Shown: positions 47,401 to 62,400, numbered from the stretch's first letter. The stretch: DNA of 64,000 bases from Lepisosteus oculatus (GCF_040954835.1 NC_090700.1:19821501-19885500), one strand, 5' to 3'. Notes: generated by a model from the sequence alone, not told the origin. A program made the numbers and translations.

Positions 47401-50400
47401 AATTCTTTAAGTTTTTATTGTACTAAGCACTAAACAGAGATACAGCGTCTAAAATAAATAAGGTTAGTAATTTACTTGATAGTGTCTGTCATAAAGTCTT
47501 CATAAAGACATGAGATAATGATAGGCATAAAAACCATATGAAAAAATCAATTTTAACATAAACATAGCAAGACCACTGTCTCGGTCTCACATCTGCAGAA
47601 ATTTCTGGTTATCTCTCAAATTTTTCATGCCCTCTTCCAGCACTTTCACCTGGCTCAGAATTCTGGAATTCTGCTCCTAGCTCTCCTCTGTAGTGTCTCT
47701 TGTTGAGAACTGTTTGGAATAACTGCTGCTTGTAACGTCATCGGCACAAGTGTTTGCCAAAGCATTGGCTGGTGCACATCGATACATTGTGTAGTGCATA
47801 TGAAGGAGCTATTATGTAGTTCAAGTTAAGCGTTACCAAAATTGAATAATTGATATCTGTTGGCAAAACACTGACACACAGCATAAGCCCACTGTTTTAA
47901 GTAACGGCTGGCCTTACCTGTCTTCTTTCCTTGAACCGAGCTCCATCTAAATGGTGGTAAAACTGTCCCAAGACCTGATAAGCTGCTGCTCTCACGTGGG
48001 GATCATAGCTGCTGAGAGCAGCTACAGTGACGCCAAAAGCATTGCAGGACACAAACTTGTAGCAGTCAACCACGCACTCTGCCCAGAGACAAGAGCCCAG
48101 AATAAATAACACAAACTACCGACGTCTCAGCCTGGTTCAGGCTGTGCCATTGACTCCCCATGTGTAAAGAGAAGGATAATTAATTGTACAGATTGGTGTA
48201 AAGAAGAGGAAACGATGATTTATTTCAATATAAATGTTATAAATAACTATTTCAAATATTTTGTGCAGACCTATTCAAACACCTAAGCATGTATATTGCA
48301 CAAAAGCAAGAAAATCTCCCATTACAGAAAAGTTAATAAAGATCCTCTTCAGGCTTTACAAAATGCACAAATTCTTGTGCATAATGCAACAGTACCAATA
48401 AAACAGGAAAGCAAATATTACTTAAACATTGTGACTACTGAAGAGCGTTATCTAGTTAGAATCTGGTGCTGGCATTTGGACAATATCTGTTATCCTGTGA
48501 AAACTAAAATAGTTTGGAGTACCCTACAGTGAGTGGTGGCACAGCACTTAGCATTGCTGCCTTGGGGCACTAGAGCCCTGGGTATTCTCCCTGTGTTTGC
48601 GGGGTTTCCACTGAACGTTTTGGTTTCCTACTGCATACTGACGTATGGGCATGCTAATTGGTTTCTGTATATTTTGCCCTGGTATGAGTATATGCATGTA
48701 TGTGTCTGTGTGTGCCTTGCTATGGACTGGCGTCCAGTCCAGGGTGTATCCTGTCTTGAATCTGTTCCTTGCTGGGATAGATTCTGGCTCCCCCACATCC
48801 CTGTACTGGATAAGTGGAGGATTAGAAAATGGATGGATGGATGTCATAGATGGGAGTTTCTCAACACCAGTGGTTCTCAAACTGTGGTACGCGTACCGGC
48901 AGTGGTACGTGGCGTGCCGCCAGGTGGTACGCCAAATGACCCTGGGACTGTGTTGTGTGCGCTGAAAAAAATCGGGACGGGTTTTCATATTTTGTATTTT
49001 TATACGTGTCGAATACGCAGCCTATGTACTACGATACAGTGCGCGCTAATACTTCAGTGGACACAAGAGATACTCTGTAATTCTATACCACTCTATAGGA
49101 ATGCGTGCTACAGACGCAAGTGACCAATTGTATTTAAAAAAAGCTACTGTATCTCCAGCAAATAGGGAGAAAGGAGAATGTGCGTGATTTTGGAATGCCA
49201 ACGTTGTAAACACAGGAATGCACAGAAATGCGTGCTACGAACGCTGGTAATCTTGTGAGCACAGGAAAGCGTGAAAAATAACAGAAAAATATTTAAGAAC
49301 TGTTCTAAGTTAATTTGAGAAAAATACACCGAGTGTCTCTGTGTTTCTCGCCCATGCGCATTAAATAAATACTTAAAATAAACACTGAAATAAAAACGGA
49401 AACGTGGAAAAATGCAAGCTTGCAGATTGCTAAAGCAGATAATCCCCACACTATTATGTGTGGAGAAAAAGCTGCTGAACAGCTCGACCTGCTGCCCCCC
49501 CCGAAAGACACAGTCATTCATAGAATTATTGAAATGAAGGATGATATAAAAAGTACGCTGACAGAGCGCGTTAAGATGAGCAGATGTTTTTCACTTCAAT
49601 TAGATGAGTCTATAGTTGATTTGGCCAATTTGCTCGTTTACGTTAGATACGAGTTTGAGGGTACGTCCCGTGAGGACTTTCTGTTCTGTAAGCCGCTACC
49701 AACAGGAACTACAGGAGAGCAGGTATTTCAGCTTCTGAATAAATTTATCGAAGAGAATGGCATTGACTGGATAAAATGTGTCGGAGTTTGTACTGACGGT
49801 GCTAGGGCAATGACAAGCCGACACAACGGTGCAGTTGCACGAATTAGAGAGGTTGCTCCAGAAATTAATGGTTTCATTGCAACATCCACCGCGAGACCTT
49901 TGCCGTCAAGAAAATGCCTGACAATTTAAAATCTGTCAGACTGTTGTGAATTGTATCAAGACTCGAAAAATTAATTTACATCTGCTTTGCTCGACTAAAC
50001 AGGCTCACCCCTCTCACTGAAATGGTGCTTTTTTTCTGTAAAACACTTTGAGAAGCCACATTTTAATATATCAAACAAAGTTAATTATTATAATATTTAT
50101 TATATGTATGTGTGAGTGTGTGTGTGCACATGCGCTCATGTTGGTCATTGATAATTTCTGGGGTTCCTATGAGATGATGACCTGTAGGTGGTACTTGGAT
50201 GCTTTGGTTGGATTAGGGGTGGTACTTGGTCCAAAAAGTTTGAGAACCACTGCTCTACACGTAAATCGGCAGATAGTTTACTATTTTTAATTTGCTTAGT
50301 AGATGCCTTTATCCAAGATGACTTATAATTCAATTTTTTGTAGAAGAAACATGACATTTTCAATAATGATCATGCATAAACAGTAAGCTGACAAAATTAA

Positions 50401-53400
50401 ATGAAAAAAAAAGCTGTGACACAAAATGAAACGTTAAAATCCAAGATCTGTCTACAGCTAGGATGGGCATCAAACAGCAAGACAAACAGCCTGCTGGTCT
50501 GCACTCAGTGTCTCCAGTAAGCAGGAACAACAAACAAACCACAGAGCCAACCTGAGAGTCAAGGGCAAGGTCCCTGACATTACAAACTCACCAGCAATGC
50601 CAGACTGATGTCTTACCTGGCTTGAGAAGAACACTGAAGAGGGGCAGAAGAAAGCAGGGGTCATACAGAGCACTCAGGTCCCCTATCCGCTTATCGGTGA
50701 ACAATAGCTCCTCTTCATCCTGCAAGTCAGGAAAAGTATGACAGAACATCAGCTAACACTGAAAACCACAAACAACTTCATTGGGCAAAAGACCAGACAA
50801 GACTAAACAGAACTAACATCTGCCAGAAAAGAATAAAACATAACATATTCCCCACTAAAACCCAAAATTCTCATGACAAGCAAAATGCATCAGAAGATGA
50901 TAAGATCTATGATAAGACAGAATACATTGTTGTCTTTATAGGGCTGAGCTGTGTTAATGGAAAAGTAAAATAACAAAAGGATGAAATGAGCAAATGATAA
51001 AGAAAAGGGTGATTTCTATTGTGTTCATATCACAAACATAAACAGCTACTAGAAATGTTTTCTTCTTCATGTCCAACTGTTTTTTTTTTCAAGCTGCGTG
51101 ACATGAAATGTACTCACAGAATAAAACAGTGGACCTGGACACATCATTTATTTACCACATAAATATAGGTTCTCTTCACTTAATCGAGGGTGCTGACCTG
51201 TGTCGATGTGTTCTGCTGCTCTGAACAACAGCCTCCAACACAGGGAAGGCTTCAGGGGAAAATAAACGAGCTGTGTGCGAATGGCTTGTGCCCTCTAAAC
51301 TGCAGTACCTGCGGAATGATTTGGCGTTGTTCAGGAAAGTGCAGCGCCGTGTGAAGCATTTTGTCTGGTTTCAGCAGAGCCAGGACATCCTGGGAGGTGG
51401 GCTGCTGCCACAGGGAGCTCCCTAGATTCCTGGAGGCTTTGTGGTGCTCCACAGCAGCAGGCCCCCACAGCAGAGACCTCGAGGAACAAAACCGTGACAC
51501 GTGTTGGCCAACCTGCTGCCTCTTGGAAAGGCAAGACCCTCCCTTCCTGTCTTGCGACAGTTCTGAGCTGTTGTGTATCACAGCATGTGACACACAACCT
51601 GTTAGCCCTGAAGATTTTAAACCATATTAGACCAAAACTCTGATGAACCTACTGATCACAAATTTCAAAACTGTCCATTTAAAGGTTTAATAGAGGTTTC
51701 TTCCATTTTATCAGTGAAAAAACAACATCTTAAATTGGGTTAATAATCTGAGGCCAGCAAGTGGGTTAAATTTCTTATTAACACCACACCTCAACCAGAC
51801 CTCCTAATGCTTAGTCCTAATGGCAGATTTTAGGATTTCCATTAAGAAGTGAAATCATAAGACTGAATCTGTGACAGAAAGATAATTAAAATGTTTCAGA
51901 AAAGGAGTTTTCTTACAGGACAAATAGAGCCTGACACACCAGATTTGAGCTTGGACCACAATAATTGCCAAATATAACTGGGATTCCTCGAGAGCTGCCA
52001 CACAATTGGTTCAGTACCACTATAGATGACTGGGCCAGATTCTTTGGTCAGCCAAGACGCAGACTCTTGGGCCGTGAGTGACAGAGTTTAGTTGAATTTT
52101 CTTTTTCAACTAAAACAAGCTTTAAAAATGCATGTTTAAAAAATAATACAAATAAGTAGAAAAAACTATTATACATTTTTTTATTCTTACACGAAATACT
52201 GCTATTTACACTTTTCAGTTTAGAAAACTGCTATCACTGTACTTGACAGTTTTCACTTGAGTTTTCAGAAGCCACTATTTGACTCCGTTTCTCCATTTGC
52301 TCAGGTGAGAGGAGGACAGTATATAAGAAAACAGTTTCAAATGCTAAAAAATACTTAAGGAAGAAGAGATGCTTCAAATACCTATTGAACTATTACCAAA
52401 AGTGAATAGTTCAATAGTGATACTTTTTCATTGAATTTGTGAAGTCCCAGTTCAAGTCCCATTCCTTCTATAGGTAACTGTCAAAGTAGCACAGATCTAG
52501 ATGGCAAACTTACTGAAATTCAGCCAGACTGACACCATTTCTTTCATACTCCTGTAGTAGTTGTAACATTTTCTGGTCTGAAAAATAAACATTTGGAGAT
52601 TATTTATATTATATATGTAGCACATTTACCTAAAATGAATTTGGGGAGCAACTCATGATTGCTCTCATAGTAATTTAGCATTATACATCACTATAAAGTC
52701 TTACTGTTTACTGTACACATACGTTTAATAATTCACTCCTAATCCTCAAATAAATAAATTACTAAAAGTACCTAATTCTGCCTCCTGTTAACATAATTAA
52801 TTTAAGCTATTATTCCATGAGATACATTAATTGAGAATACATTCTGAGTTACAATGAAAAATACCTTACTCTTGGGTATATCACCAGTGTCCAATCTGGG
52901 ATTTGAACCCACAACCCCTCTGGTCTGGAGTCCAAAACCCTAAATAATACTAGACTGTGCTGCCATTAAATTAATGCCTTTACAAATCTGGCTCTCCAAG
53001 ACATATTTCTGTCAAGAGTTAAATGGATGAACTATACCACTATTAAATTGAATGAAACATGTGCTTTGATAAAAAGCTACTATTTTATTATAGCAATACT
53101 GTTAAACATGACAAAGATATAACTAGAAGCCCAATCATTAGTATATAAAACATCCAGGAGCCAGGAACAGGAAGAAGAAGGGAATCAAAATCCACACCAG
53201 GGAAGAGAGGGTCTTTGAAGTTCCTTCACTTTTCCCTCAAAACTTCAGAAAAAGAGCTGTGTTTTCCTACCTGTGGTACTCAAAGTTGCTCCATACGCTC
53301 CCATAAGAACAGAAAAATGAGCACTGCTGCAAACACCAGGACACTTCTTTACCAGGGTAAGCAAGACAGTCACGAGGGCATCTGTGAATTCCCAAAGGAA

Positions 53401-56400
53401 TAAAAAAATCACAATACTGAGCCACTTTTATTGTGTTTTAGGTATTCAGAACTGTTTTGCTTTTCATAACAATCCCCTTGTTATATAAAAAGCAAAATTT
53501 TAAATTGTGAATGGCCTGACCTCCATTTGAGTCCATTTTAACTCGAAAGACGGTTCTCGGTTCTAAACAACAGGACTAATAAACAAACGTTTACAGAGCT
53601 TGTAAACAATGAAAATCAACCAGAACTTGGGCTGCATTTTTATCCTTTAGAAAACAGATACAAATCATATCAAAATTGAAAGAAATGGTGTATGCAAACG
53701 GTAGATATGGAAAAAAAGCATCTGATCATTTATTAATTTTACAAATTAAAAAAAATATTCTAATTTCTATTCTGATACATTCTGTTGAAGTGAATCGGTA
53801 ATAAAAAAGATAAAACAGCTATTTACCTTTCCAATTTCAGCATCTGACATGCTGTGATCTCTCCACTACCTTCAGCATTAACACTGATCGGAGGAGCGAT
53901 ACAGCTCTCTCTGATGACACTGCTCACTCACAGGTGCCAGGGCACCTCAGTTCAAGGAGTGACCGTTAGGCTGGTCACCTAAGGAAATCCCTGCCTACTC
54001 TAATCCACCAATCCAAAGCTCTGCTAAATGTACACACCACTTTGCCATTCCCAGCTACAGTTGGCCAAAAACATAGTCCAGGGTGGGCAAACTCGGGCTG
54101 GACTGATTGTTCAGTGATTTTTCAATGAACATGGAAGAGATGTAGCTGACAAATAAGGACAGATGAAAAAAAAAATTCTTATCAGTTAAATTTGTGAAGC
54201 CAGTACTTGTGCTTAAAATCTCAAGCCTTCGTCCAGAATGTCCTTTGATTTCACATCACAGTATATCTCTAACCTGTTGCTCAGTAGCACCTACAGGGGG
54301 CTCTGGGCTCCTGGGAGCTTGAAGTGTTGTCAGTGAGAGCTCAACTAGTACTCTGCATCGCACTTTTGAGGCCATGGGGTTCACGGTCTGAAAAACCGAC
54401 AGATCGGTCTGCATTTCTGACAAAAACATACAGATTCCTCTTTTCCCCTGCGCTGTACAGGACAAGGGTCATACCACTCAATCAAGTTGATTCTGGATGA
54501 TTGGAGATAACAGATGGGGGGAGGTATAAATATTTTATACACAGGATATCCATCCATCCATTTTCTAAACGCTTCTTCCAATGCAGGGTCGCAGGGGAGA
54601 TGAGGATACACCCTGGATAGGATGCCAGTCCCTCACAGGGCAAATACACTCTCGCATCTAAGGCAAATTAATCCACACAGAGGATATATATTTGTAAATT
54701 TCAGTCACCTTTTGTTCCATTTTGTTCCTCTTCTGCCGGCAGTAGAGTTGACAAAAATAATGAATGGCTTGTTACCATCATGTGAACTGTGCCCAATTCC
54801 ACAAGATCTTTCGAAGAATCGATAGCCTCATATACCAGGACCAGCAGGTTATTCAGATTTTCTAAAAAGACCTGGTCTCTGTAGCGATACCTAGACAGTG
54901 AAACAGGAGGGAGCAAGAGTCCACATGAAATGTATTTTTAAACCCACTGAAACTGATGCTTTTAATAGTAGCACCATGCATGCAGATTGCAGGATACACA
55001 AAAACATGTGTAGGATAGCTAAAATAACATTCCCTCTGAATTTATAAACAAGCAAACTTTTATGAATTCCAAATCAGATGGATAAAGATTTTCTCATTTC
55101 TTTTCACGTTAACTCCAAGTGTTCCAGACTAATTTAAAAGCCTTTGGCCTTAGTTCATAAAGTAGTTAAGTGACAAAATTTTAAATAGGAACCTTATTTT
55201 GACTTCTTAACTTGGGCACCTAAATAATTTCACATTCATATAATATCTTAATCTTAGTAAGGTCCTTCACTTTTGTCTCTGTGTGCTATATATGTTCGGA
55301 GAATGTATATAATAGATACCAAAATAGCTTACTTCAGCCCAGTCTTCACAAAGCTGTTCCAGTCCGATGCAGTGACCTGTTTGACAGACCCCTGTATGAC
55401 AAGCACAGACCTTATTGTAGGATAAATAAAGCACAAAGTTTTAACACTGGTCTTGACACTTCACTTCTTCAATAAATTTGCAATGGTTTCGCAATTTAGA
55501 TTCTCCCATTTGCTTCTCAATTTGGCTCACTACTGTAACCCTACACAGCACTAAGATAAAGGCAAACCATGGACACACTACTTTCACAGAGAACAGGATC
55601 ACTCCAGATAGAGATTGCTTCTGCACTCTTGAATATCATAGCTCTTCCAAAACAGACAGGAAGCAATGGTTATGAATAGGACATTCCCTAGTTAGGAACA
55701 AATAAAGGTTTATTCCATGCTGAAAAGAGAAGAAAAGAAACACAATGTTACGGTTGTGGAGCCTTCTTCCGCTGAACTTTACTTGTTTACTTTACTTGAT
55801 GCAGCTACCTACTTGAACTACATTCCCTAGTTACTCTACACAGCACTTGACATCTGTAAAATTGGCCTTTGAACCTCCTTCCCGTAAAGAAAATAAATTG
55901 GACAAAGCCTAAGGCAGGCATTCTAACTGATGGGAAGCAAAATGATATTTAAACTCTGTGAAAGTGCTTTTAAAAGCAAAAGTAGGAGGCTCGTCTTAAC
56001 CCAAAGGGTTGTGGGAGTACCAATTAATGACTAACTTCAAAAGGGCCAGAGAGCTTGAATGGCCTCTTCTTGTATGTAATGTTTCTTATGGGCTCAATAA
56101 TGGGTTGAGAAGTAGGCAAATTTCAGGCTGCAAACAAACCACACATGACACAGGTCTCACACACTAATTCACATAAATAAAGCTAGTAGCCTTGTTTATT
56201 ACAGCCCTGAAAACACCCCCAAGACTGACTCTAATCCAGACAGCTGGCTACTTACATGCACCAAACACTATTATAACACGTGGTTTTGGAATTCAGCTAG
56301 GACTATAGGATTTGATATATGATTTGTGTGGAAACAAACTATATACCAGGAGTCTTTGGAGCTGCTGCAGCATCTTCTCTTCCTTCTCCTGCACGGCTTG

Positions 56401-59400
56401 CTCCTGCTCTTTGTATTTGGTGTATGATGCCTTCAGCCACTTAAAAGATGCTGTTAGCAGAGATCTCTTCCAGCTGGCCTGCGTCTGTGGAGCTCCAGCA
56501 AGCCCTTCGGTAATGGAATCCACCAGCATCCACCTGTCAAACACAAAACAGGCTCATGTAACCAGCCCTTATCTGCAACAGGTCACACACAGATTGAATC
56601 GCATTCACTTTTCAAAGTAGAACTGATAGGCATGCACAATATGATCAAAAGACATGATATGATATGATATGTGATATAAGCCAGCAGCCATATCACCTTG
56701 CAACTCACAACTGGCAACCCACTGAAGCTAAGCAGGTGTGAGCCTGGTCAGTACCTGGATTGGAGACCTCCTGAGAAAGCTAAGGTTGCTGCTGGAAGAG
56801 GTGTCAGTGTGGCCAGCAGGGGGCGCTCGCTGCATGTGGGTCCTAATGCCTCAGTATAGTGATGGGGATACTATACTGTAAAAAGGCACCATCCTTTGGA
56901 GATACAGGCCAAGATAAATACACATACAAAAAAGCAGCCATGGCACAACATACTTACTGGTGTGCTTGCAATGTAAAAGCACAGCAGGTCTGGAGTATAA
57001 CCTGAAATTGTGATGCCTGAAGGACCATTCTAAATCACAGGAATCTGCCATTTCTTTCTTTAGACTTATTCCAGCACAAACTTCACTTTTCACACAGGAC
57101 GGTACGACTTCTCAACTAATTGGAATTACACAGGTAAAAGGTGCCCTTAGTAACGTTTTCACAAAAGTGGAAAAGTCTCTGCAAGTTTTGCTGGCTTGGA
57201 CACCAAATGACCAGTATACCTTTCAAAACTGTCCACGCTCTCTAGGAGAGAAGAGAGCCGGTCAGCGGCACCGGCCAAGTCTTCCACCTGGGCCGCAAGC
57301 TTGATCAGGCCGGAGAGAACATCCACCTGCAAGGCCAGAGCCTGAGCTGGACTGCCAGACAGCACCATGTCCAACAGCTTCACCAGCAAAGCTTCTTTGA
57401 GATCTCTCAGCACTGCCGCATGGACTGCACAGGAGGAACAGAAACAGCAAGGGACAAGAATATTTCTACACTGCAAATCTCTATAGCACCAATAGTTTAA
57501 TTAACACCACTGTTAAAAGGTTGCGTGGTAAAAGCATTCAGATCAGGACGTCTGCTCATAAAAAACGGAGGAATTGAGAGGACAATTTCACTGGACGTGG
57601 CTGCAAGCACCCTTTAACCTCTCCAAACCAAAAAAAGTCAACAGGGTTAAGGGTAAGATGTAAGACCTCCATAAAACTGAACTAGGCTGTGAAAGATGTT
57701 AGGTCTTAAACAGACTATTGGGTAACTGTTCAAATGCTCTGGCTCCGTAACAATTACAGCCCAGTGCGGCCAGTGGAGGGCACTCATCCTGCTGTCTGTG
57801 TGGGTTCTAATGCCCCAGTATAGTAATGGGGACACTATACTGTAAAAAGGTGCTGTCATTCGTATCAGACATAAAACCGAGGTCCTGACTCTCTGTGGTC
57901 ATTAAAAATCCCAGGGGGGTTCTCAAAAAGGGTAAGGGTGTTACCCTGGTGTCCTGGCCAAGTTTCCCATTGGCCTTTACCAATCATGGCCTACTAATGG
58001 CCTCTGTTCTCCTTCCCACTGATAGCTGGTGTGTGGTGAGCCTTTGCATCATCCAGGTACACTGGTGGTGGTGGAGGGGAGTCCCCATTACCTGTAAAGC
58101 GCTTTGAGTGGAGTGTCGAGAAAAGTGCTACTGTATATAGTTGTAAGGAATTATTATTATTACCACCGTTACATCTCCAGCCCACTGGTGGAATCAACGC
58201 AGGGTGGTCTGAGAAACAGTTTCAGTTGCACTAGGTTTCAACACGCATGATGAGCACAGGAGGATAATTTACTTTGGGGAAAAAAAAATGTCATACCTTC
58301 CTTGGGCCTCATGGGGTCTTGGCAGCTTGGCATTTCCAGGTACACTTTGACAAGGGGAAGAAATGCCTCAAAGTGTTTCTCCACTTGCTTCATGCTGCCT
58401 GGCTCCAGGCACCACAGCTCGAACCGCAGACGATGTGTTGCACAGGTCTGGAGCAGCAAGGCCCCGATGGCCTGGCAGGTGTGGGTCAGGCGCTGGAGGC
58501 AGTATATGAGAATGTCGGTTTGTACCAGTTTAGAGCAGACAGGCTCAGTCTGCAGGGCCTTCAGCAGAAATATCTCTAGGGGCTCACTGCAGCACGACAA
58601 CAGCAGCGTTCCCAGGCCTCTGAAGTGCTCGTGCGACACAAACACGGAGTCCTCCTGGGAGCTCTCAGTTAAGACCTGAAGCGCGCTCTGGGCGTACACA
58701 CTAAGCTCCTCTGGGAAGCCATGCTTGCCAGCTACAACCAGAAACTCTTGTGGGAGAAGAAGTATAGCTGAAACAATTTCCTTGAGTCTCGCAGGCTCCA
58801 TGTATTTATGAAACTCCATTAATCCTTCTATTGGGTGAGATCTCTTGTTTGTTCTTCTTGCCGAACTCCTCAGCTTTGCCGTTTCCATCTCTTTTAAAAC
58901 TGCCTTTTCAATGCCTGCTAAATACTTGCTGGTGAGGTCAAGGCTACCTAGGTTTTCCATCAGCTGGGCAGTTAGCTTCAGAAGGCTGAGGATATTGGAG
59001 CTGATTTGTGTGCACAGCTTTTTGGATTTGATGGGGTTGAGATTGTGGGGTGGCAGTGACTCCAACTCTACAGCTAGGAACCACTGCTCCAGAGTTGGAT
59101 GACTGAAAATGGATTTGAGCACAGCTCCCAGCACCTGAAAGCCAGAAATAACAAAAAACTGTTATTGTGAGCACTGTCAATCTTGTAATCCTAAACATTT
59201 ATATTGTAATTCATTTACTTCTTTAAGAGACCCTAGGATTTTGCAAAGGGAGATCTGAGGATAGCGTAAATCTTTCTTAGGCCAACTTGATAAAAAAGCT
59301 TACAAAAAGCAAAGATAAGTCTACAGTCTACAAAAAGAGATTAATATTCTTTTGTTATTTTTGTTCAAATGTATTAATGTCAGGTTTCCAGGTTTATCCA

Positions 59401-62400
59401 TTAACCAATAAATTAATCCATTATCTTAGTAATTTAATTTTGGTTTGTGGACCAGTCAGTCTGTCAGTCTGCTTGCAAATTTGGCATAATACCACATTCC
59501 CAGGGCTTGTGACAAAGTTTCATAGGAATAATTTACTCCTTAAGTACACAACTCCAAGGCCAACTCTAACTCCATGCAGCAACATCTATAAATCTTTAAA
59601 AACTATTAACATCCTCAGGCTCAGAAGAACAGCTGAAACAGTTGAATTAAGCAAACAGTTCAGTCACATTATTAAGAACACATGTGTTTAGAGATTGTCT
59701 AATGAATTGTTCCAGAGTTATGTTTCACTGTATATCGACACCTCACTGAAAGCTAAGATCACAATTCCCGATACTTGAATTTATGTTAGGTAAACAAAAC
59801 CATCCATTAACGCCCTTTGCCTAAGGTATCTGTCTCACTGTCTTTGGAAAAACAAATGCTCCATAGGATCAAGCACCAAACATGGAGAGACCTACCAGAT
59901 CTTTCTCTGCTTTTTCATCCTGAGCTGTATTCACATCAACAAAGAGGTCAGATTCGTCCTGGGAATTCGAAGAAACAGCCTCACCGGTTTCTTCCAAGCA
60001 CTGAAGTCTATTAATTAAGGTTCTTAGCAGGTCCATGTAGACATTCAGTAATACGATTCCGGTGTCTTTTGAAAACTGAAGATAAATCAGAATACTTTAG
60101 CTCTAGGATAAATCCAGTACGATTACTTAGAAAACATAAGAGCACCATCCAGATTTCTGTTCTTTCTAGTAACAGGATGAATAAGGAGCAATGTTTTAGG
60201 CTTTAATTATAAGTTTAATGTGCAAAAAAAACAAAAAAAGACTAAAAAGTACCATTAATCCTAAAACAATATTTAAAAATATAAAAATAATTTGCTATCA
60301 TCATTGTCAAAGTCAAGTTATATACACATTACATGTTGACAGGTATGAAAAGTCTTAGACACTTGGACTGAAATGGTATTACTCTTCCTTTCTTCACTGT
60401 AACACCTTGGGGCAGTTAGCTGTATTACTGCTGTATTACTAAGGAGCTAAGGGGTATGTTAGCTCTTGCTGAACAGTGTTAGCACTGAGTAACAAGACAG
60501 TTGCATCAATTAAGAGTTTTCTGTAACATGCAAATCTAGTCAGATCTGTCCTCTTAGAGCAAGGCAGTACCTGAGGCTACCAGCTAACAGTATGGAGTGT
60601 TCTTAGCCAAGATGGGCTTTTGACATAAAACACTGCATAATGTAGCCTGCCTATTGAACACACCTTCTTACTGTAGCTTGCCTTAAAGAAAATACTAAGT
60701 TGAGTCCTCTCTTATGTAACGGCAGATGAAATATTCATTGTCCTTCTGGCGTGGTGGGGAAGGAGATGTAGATCCAGGCAAAAGAACTTACCATTCCGAA
60801 GTTGTCCACACAGGTTTTTATGTAGAGCAGAACATGTTTCACAGCCACGGGAAGGTCACTGGTGTGAAGCTTGGAGACAGCACTTTCAACGCTCTCCTTG
60901 AAAGAGTCTTGCAGCATGTAGGTGGCTCCTCTGCTGTAGGCTGCCTTCATCAAACAGGAAAATGAGCCAGGCGCAGAGGGGGGATCAGGAGAAGGGAAGT
61001 CTGATGATTTAAACTTGTTTGGGGGGGTGGGGGGGAAGGGGGCAAAGAAACAAAAATGAAGAGAATGAATGCCCTGAAATTTAGAGGCTGTCATGATTTT
61101 CATTGTCATGAAACATAAAAAAATTAAAGGAAGGTGATATGCTTAGAAGAAAAGGTATAATCTGTAAAGAAAAGCAAAGTACATAATCTGTCCATTTGGT
61201 TTTATAAAAAAGCACATTAAAATCCTTAACAATCTAAACCCAGTCCAATCTATAGTAAAAAAAAAAGAAATGCAATACATTGTCTATATTCAATTTAGTT
61301 TTCTTTGGATTGCAGCCAGGCAGCGCAGCAGTGCAGTGGTCGGCATTGGTGCCTCACAGAGCTTGGGTGCTATCAGTGTGGAGTTTGTATGTTCTCCCTG
61401 TGTTCAAATGGGTTTCCTCCAGGTGGTTCAATTTCCTCACACAGTCCAAAAACAAACTGGTCGGTTAAACAAACTGGTGTCTGGGAAAACTGGCTCTGGT
61501 GTGGGTGTGTGCATGTCTGTTTGTGCTCTGCGATGGACTGACGTCATGTCCATGGTGTACCCTGCCTTGTGCCAGTTGCTAGCTGCTAGCTGGGATGGGC
61601 TTTAGCACCCCCATGAGCCTGCACTGGAAGAAATGGTTAAAAAATTGATGGATTACAGTTCCTTGAAAAGGCCTCTGATCCTTGAAGGACTGGGGAGGCT
61701 GTGCTTTCTGTGCTACTACACCAAGGCTGTGGAATGATCTCCCTGCAAAAACAGACTTTACAAGCCTGTTGGCACTCTCAAACAACCCTGTCCCAAAAAA
61801 TACTTTAGTACAGCGCCTTCTGATTCTGTGTTTATTAGATAAAATTATTGTGTATTAATATGTATACATGTATGTGATTTTTGCTTTTCCTTTGTTTTGT
61901 TTTAAAGTTCCCTGTGATGATGTGTCATCAAAGGCGCAATATAAAATAAAGATTATCATCAATGAAGCATCGTGACCGAAAAATTACACCCCACAATTCA
62001 CCACAATGGAATTGTGGGGTGTCACATGGAATGAAAAAGGACATGGATGTGTTTAGCAGCAGGACTTTACCACCCCTTACCAGCTCCTCCCTGGCCTGAG
62101 GGGGTATCCAGAGCGAGTAGTAGCGGTAAAACTCCACGATGGCAGGAGGTGTGGCTGTTGAGTCTTCAGCGGACACCAGTTCTTTGTCATACTGCTGCAG
62201 AGCCAGGCAGAGAGGCAGCGGGTCCCTCTGGGAGTGCAGCACATCCGACAGGACAGCAATGAGGAACTCGGGGACCACACCGTGCATACCTGGGGAGGGC
62301 ACGAACAAGGAATCTCCTCAGCGGTCCTTGCTGACCCTTTTCATATTGGACTCAAAACCACAGGCACCAGACTCTCTCTAGGTGTGTGGCCGGAGGGTCA

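Larger units (their letters stand above)
48079..50616 (-). other. URB1: URB1 intron with hAT and SINE insertions
   Basis: This 2.5-kb intron between exons n and o contains a family B repeat (48,530-48,842), a hAT element (48,868-50,252) and a short SINE-tail fragment (about 50,293-50,340). Confidence 0.85.

Noticed and set aside
49403-49929. hAT open frame as a domesticated host gene (ZBED-like).
   Set aside because: It lies between the terminal repeats of a short element, lacks the zinc finger and has a frameshift before the conserved C-terminal half.
52870-52972. Functional tRNA gene on the minus strand.
   Set aside because: The acceptor and anticodon stems do not pair well. The layout matches a tRNA-derived SINE head.
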